NCBI GenBank assembly: GCA_949293315.1
Contig: CASFCH010000063.1
Coordinates: 1-62,401, forward strand
DNA: 62,401 bases
Origin: an uncultured Oscillospiraceae bacterium
GTDB lineage: Bacteria > Bacillota > Clostridia > Oscillospirales > Acutalibacteraceae
Direction: 5' to 3'
The notes beneath the pieces were generated by a model, which ran no database searches, was not told the DNA's origin, and saw only the letters and a list, made by a program, of their open reading frames with translations. Every line of letters begins with the position of its first letter. The stretch's first letter is position 1. A program made the position numbers and the translations under genes. Below, one piece after another: positions 32,812-42,100 of this stretch.

Positions 32812-34107
32812 TCATTCCTGTGGAAACCGGCTGAGGATATCCCGCGTTTCTCTTTGTACAAAGTCGTAAACCACGTCGTTTTCCGTGCTCCGCACCTGTT
32901 TCAGGAATTCCTCCGGGCTCTGGACATCGGGGAGGGCATAGCAGAGGATGCAGCGGCGCACGGTGCCAAGGTCAAACTGCTGATAGATCCGGTTGAAGAA
33001 TCGGAACCCCAGCAGGTGCCGGTTGGGGGAGCCGGGATATTTTCCGGACTGCTGCTCCCGGCAGAGCTTTGCCCAGTAGCGCTCGCTCCACTTTTCATAT
33101 TCCTTTCGGTGTTTTTCAAAGGATTTCCGGTTGTGGGAATACCGGTAGATCTCCGCACTCCACTCCGCGCCGCCCTCGTCCAGAAATCCGGCGGCGGCAA
33201 ACGTCCCGCTGATGCACCACAGGTGGCCGAGCTCGTGCGGGATGTAGGATTCACAGATATCAGCCGGTAAGCGGAAATTTTCATACACGGTCAGATGATC
33301 CCGCACGTAGGCGTTTCGCCTGTGGATAAATCCGAGGGACAGCAGCTGAAAATCGCACCGCACCGGCTTTTCACGATATAAGTTTGCATTGTACCAATTC
33401 AGTACATCGTCGTTGGCCTGTGCAATGGCCTGGGCGCTCTCACGCTCGCTCTTTTTGGGAGTCAGGGCACGGAATTGGCCGCATTGCGCCTCAAAATAGC
33501 TCCCTTTGCGGAGCGCGTAGACCATATAGCAGTCCTGTTTGGGCATCCGGATGGCGCATGTGCCGTCCGGATTTTTTTCTGCAAAGTACACTTCATAATC
33601 CTCCAAGCCGTATGCCGTCAAAGGCTCATACACGCACGGGATGGGGCGGCCGCTCATGCGCACGGAGCTGTCTGGAAAGTCAAGCCGGGGGAAAAACCGC
33701 AGGTAGTTATCATACAGGAAGATGCGATCTTCACGAAAAAAGTTATACCGGTCACCTCTCTTCCGCTGCGACAGATGCCGCCGGAACAGACCATTACTCT
33801 CAAATTCAATCACGTATCGCCCGGTACCGGACGGCTTTACCGTGTAGAGGGACTGCCGGTGGAAAGGGCGGATATGGGGGCTTTTATCCGGGCTTTTTTG
33901 ATAGGGAAGCTTTTTTCCTGTATCGTCGGTCAATTCTGTGATCCGGAAACGGTCGTCGAGAATAAAGAAGGGTTCGGTACCGGGATCCAGCGTATAGCGG
34001 ATTGTCCCCCTGAGCGTGCAGGGGCTAAAGTGAAGTTCCATCTGGGCGTGATTCATATCAATCGGCTGCCTTTCAAAAGAATAGATGAAGTTGGAGGGGA
34101 TAAACAA
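32812..34107 (-). CDS. Putative gluzincin metallopeptidase (HELGH motif)
   Basis: A protein of up to 431 residues. Residues 291-295 are HELGH in YIPHELGHLW, a HExxH zinc motif, followed 16-20 residues later by FLDEGGAEW whose Glu311 or Glu315 could be the third ligand; this layout recalls M1-type gluzincins. The N-terminal half (about 20-200) is rich in beta strands, like the M1 N-terminal domain. No signal peptide is obvious. The start is uncertain: TTG at 34107 has a weak site and an ATG at 34056 (residue 18) is an alternative. Substrate unknown. Confidence 0.6.
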   Translation of the reverse strand: MFIPSNFIYSFERQPIDMNHAQMELHFSPCTLRGTIRYTLDPGTEPFFILDDRFRITELTDDTGKKLPYQKSPDKSPHIRPFHRQSLYTVKPSGTGRYVIEFESNGLFRRHLSQRKRGDRYNFFREDRIFLYDNYLRFFPRLDFPDSSVRMSGRPIPCVYEPLTAYGLEDYEVYFAEKNPDGTCAIRMPKQDCYMVYALRKGSYFEAQCGQFRALTPKKSERESAQAIAQANDDVLNWYNANLYREKPVRCDFQLLSLGFIHRRNAYVRDHLTVYENFRLPADICESYIPHELGHLWCISGTFAAAGFLDEGGAEWSAEIYRYSHNRKSFEKHRKEYEKWSERYWAKLCREQQSGKYPGSPNRHLLGFRFFNRIYQQFDLGTVRRCILCYALPDVQSPEEFLKQVRSTENDVVYDFVQRETRDILSRFPQE

Positions 34108-34182
34108 GCCCTTCTATGTGGGGAGCTGATTCAAGAGGGCTCCCGTACTTCAGTGCATTATTATACATCTCTCACCGCCGGG

Positions 34183-34221
34183 AAAATAAAAACGCGCACG
34201 AACGGTACCGATCCGTGCGCG
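34183..34221 (-). terminator. Terminator of the MFS gene
   Basis: Minus-strand stem CGCGCACG (34214-34221 complement) with CGTGCGCG (34193-34200), followed by TTTTTATTTT. It lies 60 bases after the MFS stop. Confidence 0.8.
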
Positions 34222-34281
34222 AATGGTCATAACTGCCGTGCGTGTTTAGGTGAATAATGGGTTGTGCGCGTTCCCGTTCAA

Positions 34282-35742
34282 TCAATCCCACTCCGTTCCC
34301 GATACAGCGCCGATGTCCACATTTTTGGTATCGTGCGTTTTGGTGCATAGCAGGATCAGCGCGATTGTCAGGCCGGGCAGGGCGATACTCAATGTGATGT
34401 AGCCAACCATGCTGTCCCCCAGCAGGTTCAGCAGAACCAGTCCGGCAATCACGCCGATCCCCGCAAAAACCGTGCTGCAAATTGCAAAGGCCGTCAATAC
34501 GGAGGAGCGCAGATTGGTGGGGGTGGACTCGGATACCATGATCGCCCCGATGATATCCCCGGCTGCCCAGTAGCTGCCGACCGCGGCGCCGCACAGGAAT
34601 CCTACCACATACGGCGGCCAGTCGTGATTGGAACCGATAAAGAAAAGGAGATAGCTGATAATGACACAGGCGCTCATCGCAATGGCGGCGGGTTTGCGGC
34701 CCCATTTATCCGCCAAAAAGCCCTGCATCAGCTGAAGTGTGGCACTGCCCACCGGGAAGAGGAAAAGGGCCTTTGTCACAAAGGGAGCAGCGGCCTCTAA
34801 TGCATGGTTCAGTTCCATTCCCTGATTGACAAATTGAACGGCATAGCCATTGGCCATGGTGCTCTCATAGTACATCGTGATGAGCGAGGCCCAGAGCAGG
34901 AAGCCATAACTGATCAGAAGCCAGCGCAGCTGGCGGTGATTTAAGAGGAATTTGATGGCGGAGATCAGTCCACCCTGGGCGCCGCCACCATCTTTCTTGG
35001 CCTTTAGAGCGGCCTTTTCAGTGTCGCTCATGCGCAGGTAGGCGATCCTCTCATCCAGATATACGTCTGACTCACGAACCAGCAATAGGGCAATTAGGGC
35101 TGCCGCCGCAGCGAATACGGCGCAAATCAGGTAGACCGTCCGCCAGCCGGAGGTGCCGTCCCCCATAAAGGTATCCCGCAGTAAGGGGATGAGCATCATA
35201 CCGATGGTTGCGACGGCCTTGACCATGGAGTAGAGCTTTGCCCGGTGCTTGGCGGGAGCAGTTTCCAGCACGTAGACAGCCTGCATATCGTGCGGCGTGA
35301 AAAAGTTGACGACAACCGTGCCGATCAGATAGATAGGGATATTTGTAGTGCTCCCGATCAGTAGCAGCCCGAACCCCATGCCCAGTGTGTTGATGACCAG
35401 GAACAGCTTGCGGCCGAACCGGTCGGACAGCGGCTTATACAGCATGGCAAACGCGGAACCGATGATGCTCACCGTCCCCAAGGCGCTCATCCGTGCGAGC
35501 GCCATGTCTTCCCCGAATACGGGGGCGAATAACTCCTGCGACAGCACACTCTGCATCTGTGTTCCGATCTGTGAGGTGATTTCGTCTGCTATGTAGATGA
35601 TGCAGATGATGAACAGCATGTAGTACAGATAGCCGTGCGCCTTTGGCTTGGCGCGGTGCTTTTCCAGACGGACCAGCTCGCGGGCCTCCCGCTGGTGCCG
35701 TTTCTCCGCTTTGCGGGTATTTCTCTCTCTTTCCTCCGGCAT
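34282..35742 (-). CDS. MFS transporter
   Basis: A 486-residue carrier with about twelve membrane segments and a strongly charged 40-residue N-terminal tail. The motif LSDRFGRKLFLVINTLG (about 105-121) between helices 2 and 3 and LADKWGRKPAAI in the second half are the standard MFS loop motifs. The start is placed at ATG 35742, after a purine-rich GGAAGCGCAGG; an in-frame GTG lies 39 bases upstream. No neighbour suggests a substrate. Confidence 0.8.
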   Translation of the reverse strand: MPEERERNTRKAEKRHQREARELVRLEKHRAKPKAHGYLYYMLFIICIIYIADEITSQIGTQMQSVLSQELFAPVFGEDMALARMSALGTVSIIGSAFAMLYKPLSDRFGRKLFLVINTLGMGFGLLLIGSTTNIPIYLIGTVVVNFFTPHDMQAVYVLETAPAKHRAKLYSMVKAVATIGMMLIPLLRDTFMGDGTSGWRTVYLICAVFAAAAALIALLLVRESDVYLDERIAYLRMSDTEKAALKAKKDGGGAQGGLISAIKFLLNHRQLRWLLISYGFLLWASLITMYYESTMANGYAVQFVNQGMELNHALEAAAPFVTKALFLFPVGSATLQLMQGFLADKWGRKPAAIAMSACVIISYLLFFIGSNHDWPPYVVGFLCGAAVGSYWAAGDIIGAIMVSESTPTNLRSSVLTAFAICSTVFAGIGVIAGLVLLNLLGDSMVGYITLSIALPGLTIALILLCTKTHDTKNVDIGAVSGTEWD

Positions 35743-36133
35743 GACCTGCGCTTCCTTCCGTTTATAAATTGTCCGCGGCACACGAGACGCCGCGAAGAAA
35801 TCAGGATCTATCGCTTCTACAGCCTGCGCTGCTGTTATTTTGCAGCCCGTCAGCGGCAGCAGGAATAGAAGATGACCTGCACCAAATCATGAATTTAAAT
35901 ATATTTTATGCAAAATATTCCTAAAAATTGTGATATTTTAATTATATATTGGAGCCAATAAAAAAACAATGGAACATTTTAAACAAATTGATCGGTGAAA
36001 TTTCAGATCCGAAGCGGGTGGTATCATTTTGCGTGGAGAGGCGAACGGATGAAAAATACTTGCTGTAGGAGGGCTGCGATGTTAGAATAAAGAAAAAGGG
36101 CGCAGTGTCGACCGATAAGAAGGAGAGAAGAAA
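35743..36133. other. AT-rich divergent intergenic region
   Basis: The centre (about 35890-35990) is very AT-rich with overlapping TATATT-like words and probably holds promoters for the divergent MFS and peptidase E-like genes. No gene, repeat or stable hairpin is evident. Confidence 0.4.
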
Positions 36134-36808
36134 ATGAAAGTCTTTTTATGCGGCGGAGGGGATGGCGCACAGGTGACCCCCGCATACAGGCGATTCGCAG
36201 ACGTTATCGATCCCAACAAGCCGCTGCTCTACATCCCGCTTGCCATGGAGCGGACGCAGTACACGGACTGCTATCGGTGGATCACCGCTGAACTGGCGCA
36301 TCTTCATCTTTCGGGGATTGAGATGGTGCAATCTGCTTCCGAACTGGAAAAGCTCGATTTTGATCGCTACTGCGCCCTGTTTATTGGCGGCGGGAACACC
36401 TACAAGCTGCTGCGGGAACTCAAAGCCGGGGGATGCTTTGAAAAGATATCCCGCTATATCCGGCAGGGCGGCGTTGTATTCGGCAGCAGCGCCGGGGCAA
36501 TTATTTTCGGTCGGGATCTCGAAAGCTGTCAACTGGATGACGTCAATGATGTCGGACTGACCGACACCACCGGGTTTGATCTTCTGGATGGGGCCTATCT
36601 GCTGTGCCACTACACCAACCGCACTCCGGAAAGGGACGAGGCAAGCACCCGATATCTGATGCAGCTGTCCGAACGGCGGAAAATTATCGCACTGCCGGAG
36701 GAAGATACATTGTATATCAATGGGGAGAGGCTGGAGCTCATCGGCACGCGGCCGTGGTATGTATTTGAAAACAGCGTGCGCATCCGGCAAGAGGGATCCT
36801 CTATTTGA
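36134..36808 (+). CDS. Peptidase E-like (family S51) hydrolase
   Basis: A 224-residue cytoplasmic protein of the class-I glutamine amidotransferase-like fold. The nucleophile elbow is GSSAGA (Ser119), preceded by LFIGGGNTYKLL (about 84-95), as in peptidase E and cyanophycinase relatives. A later LPEEDTLYING segment also fits. AGGAGAGAAG precedes the ATG. It probably cleaves a small peptide or an isopeptide. It stands alone, with lower GC than the housekeeping genes. Confidence 0.82.
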   Translation: MKVFLCGGGDGAQVTPAYRRFADVIDPNKPLLYIPLAMERTQYTDCYRWITAELAHLHLSGIEMVQSASELEKLDFDRYCALFIGGGNTYKLLRELKAGGCFEKISRYIRQGGVVFGSSAGAIIFGRDLESCQLDDVNDVGLTDTTGFDLLDGAYLLCHYTNRTPERDEASTRYLMQLSERRKIIALPEEDTLYINGERLELIGTRPWYVFENSVRIRQEGSSI

Positions 36809-36977
36809 GTATTCGCCCCACAAATAGCGTACGGCTTCCTCCCTCCCAGGAGCCTTCGCCGCCTGCCAGAGCGAGCGTGCTCATGTATGCGGTTGATTTT
36901 TTATTTGCTGGTCTTGTATACATATATTGATATTTTTAATCATTGAATAAATCACTCGCAACAAGGAGTAGAAAATC

Positions 36978-37394
36978 ATGAATATTTGGGATACGCTGTA
37001 TCATGCCGCAAAAGGAAAAATAAATCCCAGGGCCATCTCCCCATTCATTGACGCCGGAGGCGTGGCCGCGGCCATTTTAACGGACAAAGGAAATATCTAC
37101 ACTGGCGTTTGCATCGATACCGCTTGTTCCCTCGGCATGTGTGCGGAACGCAACGCCATCGCCAATATGATCACAAATGGGGAGAGTAAAATCATAAAGC
37201 TTGTCTGTGTGATGAAGACCGGATGTGTGGCTCCCCCGTGCGGGGTGTGCCGGGAGTACTTAATGCAACTGGATCCCGACAGTTCTTCCATGGAGATCCT
37301 GATGGATTACGAGACGATGCGCACCATCACATTAGGGGAATTATGCCCCGATTGGTGGGGAAAGGAGAAAATGCATGCGGATCGCTTCCTATAA
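36978..37394 (+). CDS. Cytidine-deaminase-like protein
   Basis: A 138-residue zinc hydrolase of the CDA fold. The zinc site is complete: CAERNA (Cys55, catalytic Glu57) and PPCGVCRE (about 85-92). The substrate loop normally reading NxENASY in cytidine deaminases is replaced by GVCIDTACSLGM, so the nucleoside preference may differ; blasticidin-S deaminase-like activity is an alternative. A CAAGGAG site precedes the ATG. Its last 20 bases overlap the next gene, so the products are probably made together. Confidence 0.75.
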   Translation: MNIWDTLYHAAKGKINPRAISPFIDAGGVAAAILTDKGNIYTGVCIDTACSLGMCAERNAIANMITNGESKIIKLVCVMKTGCVAPPCGVCREYLMQLDPDSSSMEILMDYETMRTITLGELCPDWWGKEKMHADRFL

Positions 37395-38127
37395 TCTGTG
37401 GAATTCCGATGTGAGTATGCCGACCCGCGCGCAACAGCTGGTAACTGAAATGCAGACTGTCCAGGCTGATATCCTATGCCTGCAGGAAGTGGCGGATCGC
37501 GCGCATTTCGAATTTATTTTGAAGGCGCTCGACTTCCCATATGCATGCTTCCGAAATCATAAAAACGAGCGCGAGGGGATGGCTATCCTAAGCCGATATC
37601 CGATCACCCGGCCAAAATACACGTCCCACGCAGTGATCGTCTCAATTACCTTAGAGGATAAAAAGATCGCTCTATCCAACATTCACTTGGATTGGAACTC
37701 TGCGCTGAATCGGGAAAAGGATATCATTGGGATTGTTAAAAATATCGCCGCATTAAAAGCGGACTATGCTTTCATCGCCGGTGATTTTAACTGCTCACCC
37801 CATTCCAGCGTCCATCAATTTTTGCTGGGCCAGCAATCCCTGTTCCACAGGGAGGCCAAGCCCTACTGGATCGATTTGGCGGAATCCTTTGGATGTACCA
37901 AAGGGATTCCCCCGGAAGTGACGGTCGATTTCAGGAACAACCCGCGCTGGCAGAAAGAAAATTCTTTGGAGGTCAGTCAGCGATTTGACCGTATCCTGAT
38001 GATGAACCCCTATCCGCGTGATTTTCCCCTACTTCTCCTCTTTGATACCTTTGGAAAATCCATCGACAGTCATACCGGACTCGCGCCAAGCGATCACTGG
38101 GGTGTATTCGCTGATCTGCTTTTTTAA
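37375..38127 (+). CDS. Endonuclease/exonuclease/phosphatase (EEP) family protein
   Basis: A 250-residue Mg-dependent phosphoesterase. All superfamily motifs are present: YNLWN (about 5-9), LQEV (about 37-40), NIHLDWN (about 102), GDFNCSP (about 138-144), RFDRILM (about 203) and SDHWG (about 239-243). No signal peptide or membrane segment is seen, so it acts in the cytoplasm. AAAGGAG lies upstream within the deaminase gene. Possible substrates include nucleic acids, nucleotides or phosphoinositol-like esters; none can be chosen. Confidence 0.82.
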   Translation: MRIASYNLWNSDVSMPTRAQQLVTEMQTVQADILCLQEVADRAHFEFILKALDFPYACFRNHKNEREGMAILSRYPITRPKYTSHAVIVSITLEDKKIALSNIHLDWNSALNREKDIIGIVKNIAALKADYAFIAGDFNCSPHSSVHQFLLGQQSLFHREAKPYWIDLAESFGCTKGIPPEVTVDFRNNPRWQKENSLEVSQRFDRILMMNPYPRDFPLLLLFDTFGKSIDSHTGLAPSDHWGVFADLLF

Positions 38128-38169
38128 ATCAGGTATCTGCTGCGTTTCTACCGCCATCATGCACGAACA

Positions 38170-38194
38170 GAGCCGCCCGTTTTATGGGCGGCTC
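38170..38194. terminator. Hairpin between convergent genes
   Basis: Nine-base stem GAGCCGCCC (38170-38178) with GGGCGGCTC (38186-38194). There is no clear T-run on either strand, so termination is probable by position only. Confidence 0.45.
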
Positions 38195-38197
38195 GAC

Positions 38198-38761
38198 TTA
38201 TGTCCCCTGTTCGATTTTCCGTCTGCTGTCCGCCCGGACCTCGTCGCGCAGGTGCGTCAGATAGTCCGAAAAGGCAGTCGTGTCAGTCCCATACGTCATC
38301 TGCAAATCGTACTCAAGCGGCAGCCATGTTTTCAGATCGGATTCATTGTGCTGGATGAGTGCCTCCAGATTGTCCAGCGCCTTACAGATTTTTGCCTCCG
38401 GTGTCTGAAGTGCTTCCAATTCACCAAACAATGCTTCCATCTCCGATTCAAACGGCTCCGGCAGGGAGCGGAGCCAGTCCTGCAGCAGATCACGCTCGCG
38501 CGCCCGGTCCGCCTGCGTCTTTTGAAAGGTGGGGATATCCCCGGTGAACGCCTCGCCCAGATCGTGGATCAGGCACAGTTTCAGCAGCTTTTCAAGGCCG
38601 ATCTCCGGAAATTCATCGTGGACAAAATAGGCCATCAGCGCCGTGCGCCAGCAGTGCTCCGCCACGCTCTCCCGCCGCCCGCCGGAGGTGTAGCAGTGGC
38701 GGGTGGCGTCCTTGAGCCGTTCGGCGACGGAGAGAATGTCTAACAGTTTTCGTGCGTCCAT
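38198..38761 (-). CDS. HD-domain hydrolase (YfbR/HDDC2-like 5'-nucleotidase)
   Basis: A 187-residue metal-dependent phosphohydrolase. The HD-domain residues are visible: SVAEHCWRTA (about 32-41), the central LIHDLGEAFTGDIP (about 63-76) with the HD pair, and a later Asp in KALDNLEALIQ. Relatives YfbR and HDDC2 remove phosphate from deoxynucleoside monophosphates. The start is ATG 38761, after AGGAGG; the frame is open to 38800 without a site. Its closeness to the deaminase gene hints at nucleotide metabolism, but it is on the other strand. Confidence 0.8.
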   Translation of the reverse strand: MDARKLLDILSVAERLKDATRHCYTSGGRRESVAEHCWRTALMAYFVHDEFPEIGLEKLLKLCLIHDLGEAFTGDIPTFQKTQADRARERDLLQDWLRSLPEPFESEMEALFGELEALQTPEAKICKALDNLEALIQHNESDLKTWLPLEYDLQMTYGTDTTAFSDYLTHLRDEVRADSRRKIEQGT

Positions 38762-38789
38762 AACGGGCCTCCTGTACACTGCAAATCGA

Positions 38790-38812
38790 GCCGCCCCCAA
38801 TCAGGGGACGGC
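38790..38812 (-). terminator. Hairpin after aspS
   Basis: GCCG and CCCC pair with GGGG and CGGC around 38790-38812, ten bases after the aspS stop. The trailing sequence on the minus strand is only weakly T-rich, so this is a tentative terminator. Confidence 0.45.
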
Positions 38813-38821
38813 CCGAAGTTT

Positions 38822-40618
38822 TTATTCTTTTCCGGCAAATTCGCTGTCCGTGACGGCGATGCCGAGCACCTCAAGCTGCTCCGCATCCACGGGGGCCGGG
38901 CACTGGGTCATCGGCTCGCTCGCGTTCTGCACCTTGGGGTAGGCCACCACATCGCGCAGCGTCTCGCACTGGAGCATCTGCATCACCAGGCGGTCCAACC
39001 CGATGCCCATGCCGCCGTGCGGCGGCGCGCCGTAGCGGAATGCATCCAGCAGGAAGCCAAATTTGGCCTGCGCCTCCTCTTTGGTCAGGCCGAGCAGGTC
39101 GAAGATCCGGCTCTGCAGCTCCGGATCCGTGATACGGATGGAGCCGCTCGCCAGCTCGATGCCGTTGAGCACCAGATCGTACGCCTTGGCGCGCACCTTG
39201 GCCTTATCCGTCTCCAAATAGTCAATGCACGCGTCGAGCGGCGCGGTAAACGGATGGTGCATGGCCACGAACTGCTGTAAATCCTCGTCCCAATCAAAGA
39301 ATGGGAACTCAGTAATCCACAGCAGGTTGAACTGATCCTTCGGGATCAGGTTCAGCTTCCTGGCTACCGTCTGGCGCAGCGCGCCCAGTACGGAGAGGAC
39401 GAGGGAATTCTTCGCGTCCGCGATGATGAGGATCACGTCGCCCGCCTCGGCGTCCGCCGCCTTTACGATCGCGTCGATCTCCTCCGGCTTCATGAACTTG
39501 CCAAAGGAACAGGCGGCCCCGTCGGGGTTCATGCGAATATAGGCAAGCCCTTTTGCGCCGGAACCGCGGACCTCCTCGGTCAATTTATCCAGCTCCTTGC
39601 GCGTCAGGACGGAGAGGGCGTTCTTTGCGGTGATGCCGCGCACGCTGCCGCCCGCCTCGATTGCGGATTTAAAGACGACAAAATCGCAATCCCTCACAGC
39701 ATCCGTCAGGTCGAATAGCTCCATGCCGTAGCGCGTATCCGGCTTATCGGAGCCGTAGCGCTCCATGGCCTGCTGGTATGTCAGGCGCGGCAGCGGGAGC
39801 TGAATGTCGACATCCAGCACCTCTTTGAACAGGCGCTTCATAAAGCCCTCGCCGATATTCAGCACGTCCTCCATATCGACAAAGGACATCTCCAGGTCAA
39901 TCTGTGTGAACTCCGGCTGGCGGTCCGCGCGCAGATCCTCATCGCGGAAGCAGCGGGCGATCTGCATATAGCGGTCAAAGCCCGCCACCATGGAGAGCTG
40001 CTTGTACAGCTGCGGGGACTGCGGCAGCGCGTAAAATCCGCCGTGGTGGATCCGGCTGGGCACCAGATAGTCGCGCGCGCCCTCCGGCGTGGAACGCATG
40101 AGCATCGGGGTCTCAATCTCGATAAACCCATTCTCGTCAAAGTAGTCGCGCGTGACCTTGGCGATCTTGTGGCGTGTGAGAATATTGCGCTGCAAATCGG
40201 GGCGGCGCAGGTCGAGATAGCGGTATTTCAGGCGCGTAAGCTCGGCGGTTTCACAGTTCTCCACAATGTCGAAGGGCGGTGTCTCGCTCTTGGCCAGGAC
40301 GCGCAGATCGGTCACGAAAATTTCCACATCGCCGGTGGGCAGATCGGGGTTTTTGCTCGCGCGCTCGCGCACTTCACCCTGCGCCATGAGGACGAATTCG
40401 CTGCGTGCGGCAAACGCCTTTTGGAAAATTTCGGCGTCGGTGTGCTCGTCAAAGGCGAGCTGGACGATGCCCGTGCGGTCGCGCAGGTCGATAAAAATCA
40501 GCTTTCCCAGGTCGCGCTGGCGCTGTACCCAGCCGCACACGGTCACCTGCTGCCCGCAGTCGGCCATGCGCACCGTGCCGCAGTAGTGCGTGCGCTTTAA
40601 TCCAAGCATGTTATCCAT
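38822..40618 (-). CDS. aspS: Aspartyl-tRNA synthetase
   Basis: A 598-residue class-II synthetase of bacterial type. The N-terminal OB fold binds the anticodon (VCGWVQRQRDLGKLIFIDLRD in two parts, about 28-48). Class-II motifs 2 (FRDEDLRADRQPEFTQ, about 216) and 3 (GIGLDRLVM, about 552) flank a GAD insertion (about 280-420). Discriminating versus non-discriminating activity cannot be decided here. The start overlaps the hisS stop by 8 bases. Confidence 0.97.
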   Translation of the reverse strand: MDNMLGLKRTHYCGTVRMADCGQQVTVCGWVQRQRDLGKLIFIDLRDRTGIVQLAFDEHTDAEIFQKAFAARSEFVLMAQGEVRERASKNPDLPTGDVEIFVTDLRVLAKSETPPFDIVENCETAELTRLKYRYLDLRRPDLQRNILTRHKIAKVTRDYFDENGFIEIETPMLMRSTPEGARDYLVPSRIHHGGFYALPQSPQLYKQLSMVAGFDRYMQIARCFRDEDLRADRQPEFTQIDLEMSFVDMEDVLNIGEGFMKRLFKEVLDVDIQLPLPRLTYQQAMERYGSDKPDTRYGMELFDLTDAVRDCDFVVFKSAIEAGGSVRGITAKNALSVLTRKELDKLTEEVRGSGAKGLAYIRMNPDGAACSFGKFMKPEEIDAIVKAADAEAGDVILIIADAKNSLVLSVLGALRQTVARKLNLIPKDQFNLLWITEFPFFDWDEDLQQFVAMHHPFTAPLDACIDYLETDKAKVRAKAYDLVLNGIELASGSIRITDPELQSRIFDLLGLTKEEAQAKFGFLLDAFRYGAPPHGGMGIGLDRLVMQMLQCETLRDVVAYPKVQNASEPMTQCPAPVDAEQLEVLGIAVTDSEFAGKE

Positions 40619-41981
40619 TCTGTTTCCCCTCCAGTATGTTGCCGATCAGATCATTCCCGGCGTCCAGCCCGAATTCCTGTGCCGCGCTCTCAAGCGACTT
40701 GAGCGAGTCGTTCATGAGCAGGCTCATGAATTCATCGCCGATGTTCTCCAGCGCGACCTCCTGCGTGGAGCCGTCCTTCATATTTTTAAGTACGGCGGAG
40801 CCGTTCTGGATCTCATCCCCGCCGAGGATCATGGTGTACTTGGCGCCCAGCTTGTTGGCGTATTTCATCTGTGCCTTTACGCTGCGGCCGACCACGTCGT
40901 ACTCCGCGCTCACACCGTCCGCCCGCATGGTGTCGGCGATGGCCATGGCCTTTTTGAGCGCGTCCTCCCCGATGGAGCCGATGAAGATATCACAGGTGGG
41001 TGGCTCGGGGAAGGGGACGTTCTGCGCCTGCATCAGCAGGAGCAATCGCTCGATCCCCAGCCCAAAGCCCAGGGAGGGGTACTGCTTGTCGCTGCCGAGC
41101 TCGCCCATCAGGCCGTCATACCGGCCGCCGCCGCACACGGTGCCCTGCGCGCCGATCTGATTGCTCACGAATTCAAATACCGTACGTGTGTAGTAATCGA
41201 GCCCGCGGACGATGCGCGGATTGACGGTGTACTCGATATTGAGCACATCCAAGTAGCTTTTCACCTTTTCAAAGTGGTCGCGGCAGTCGTCGCACAGGTA
41301 GTCGATGCAGGTGGGCGCGCCCTTGGCGATGGCGGAACAGACGGGACTCTTGCAGTCCAGGATGCGCATGGGGTTGCGCTCCAGACGGCCGCGGCAGGTT
41401 TCGCACAGCTCGTCCACGTGCGCGGAGAAATACTCGCGCAGAGCGGCCAGATAATTCTTGCGGCACTCCGGGCACCCGATGGAGTTGATCTCAATAGAGA
41501 GCCCCGTCACGCCCAGATAGTCGAACACGCTGTTCGCCAGCGCAATGGCCTCCGCATCCGCCGCGGGGCTCGCCGTGCCAAAGCACTCGATGCCGAACTG
41601 GTGGAACTCACGCAGGCGGCCCGCCTGCGGATTCTCGTGCCGGTAGCAGGAGGTGAAGTAGTACATCTTCTGCGGGAGGGGTTCGTTAAACAATCCGTGC
41701 TCCAAAAACGCGCGGGCAGCGCCGGCCGTCCCCTCCGGGCGCAGGGTCAGCGAATTGCCGCCCTTGTCGGTAAAGGTGTACATCTCCTTCTGGACGACGT
41801 CGGTCGTGCCGCCCACACCGCGCTCAAACAGATTGGTCTGCTCGAACACCGGGGTGCGCACCTCGCGGTAGCCGTAGGCCTGCGCGACCTCACGCATGGC
41901 CTGCTCCACGTACTGCGTCTTATAGCTCTCCTGCGGCAGCAGATCCTGCGTGCCCTTGATCGATTTTGCAATCAGTCCCAT
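40611..41981 (-). CDS. hisS: Histidyl-tRNA synthetase
   Basis: A 456-residue class-II synthetase. Motif 1 region (EVRTPVFEQTNLF, about 40), TLRPEGTAGAARAFLE (about 78-93), the HisA signature RGLDYYTRTVFEF (about 259) and GFGLGIERLLL (motif 3, about 306) are present. A cysteine-rich segment between about 168 and 228 (CPEC, CETC, CDDC) is like those in many clostridial HisRS proteins. It begins downstream of an extended -10 promoter and is coupled to aspS. Confidence 0.97.
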   Translation of the reverse strand: MGLIAKSIKGTQDLLPQESYKTQYVEQAMREVAQAYGYREVRTPVFEQTNLFERGVGGTTDVVQKEMYTFTDKGGNSLTLRPEGTAGAARAFLEHGLFNEPLPQKMYYFTSCYRHENPQAGRLREFHQFGIECFGTASPAADAEAIALANSVFDYLGVTGLSIEINSIGCPECRKNYLAALREYFSAHVDELCETCRGRLERNPMRILDCKSPVCSAIAKGAPTCIDYLCDDCRDHFEKVKSYLDVLNIEYTVNPRIVRGLDYYTRTVFEFVSNQIGAQGTVCGGGRYDGLMGELGSDKQYPSLGFGLGIERLLLLMQAQNVPFPEPPTCDIFIGSIGEDALKKAMAIADTMRADGVSAEYDVVGRSVKAQMKYANKLGAKYTMILGGDEIQNGSAVLKNMKDGSTQEVALENIGDEFMSLLMNDSLKSLESAAQEFGLDAGNDLIGNILEGKQNG

Positions 41982-42020
41982 CGTGCAACATCCTTTGTTC
42001 TTTTGGAATCATTCCCGTAT

Positions 42021-42031
42021 ATTGTATCACA
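42021..42031 (-). promoter_or_regulatory. Extended -10 promoter of hisS-aspS
   Basis: Minus-strand TGTGATACAAT, with TACAAT at 42021-42026. The -35 position falls in the T-run of a terminator and is a poor match. It lies about 40 bases before the hisS start, leaving no room for a T-box leader. Confidence 0.5.
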
Positions 42032-42045
42032 AACCCGTTTAAATA

Positions 42046-42072
42046 AAAAGCCCCTTTACCCGATTGGGGCCT
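42046..42072 (-). terminator. Orphan minus-strand terminator upstream of hisS
   Basis: On the minus strand AGGCCCC (42066-42072) pairs with GGGGCTT (42048-42054), followed by TTTTTATTT. No minus-strand gene ends here. It would stop a transcript starting within about 42080-42900, or protect the hisS promoter from antisense transcription. Confidence 0.55.
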
Positions 42073-42100
42073 GCCGCACAGCGATATCGGAGGCGGAAAT

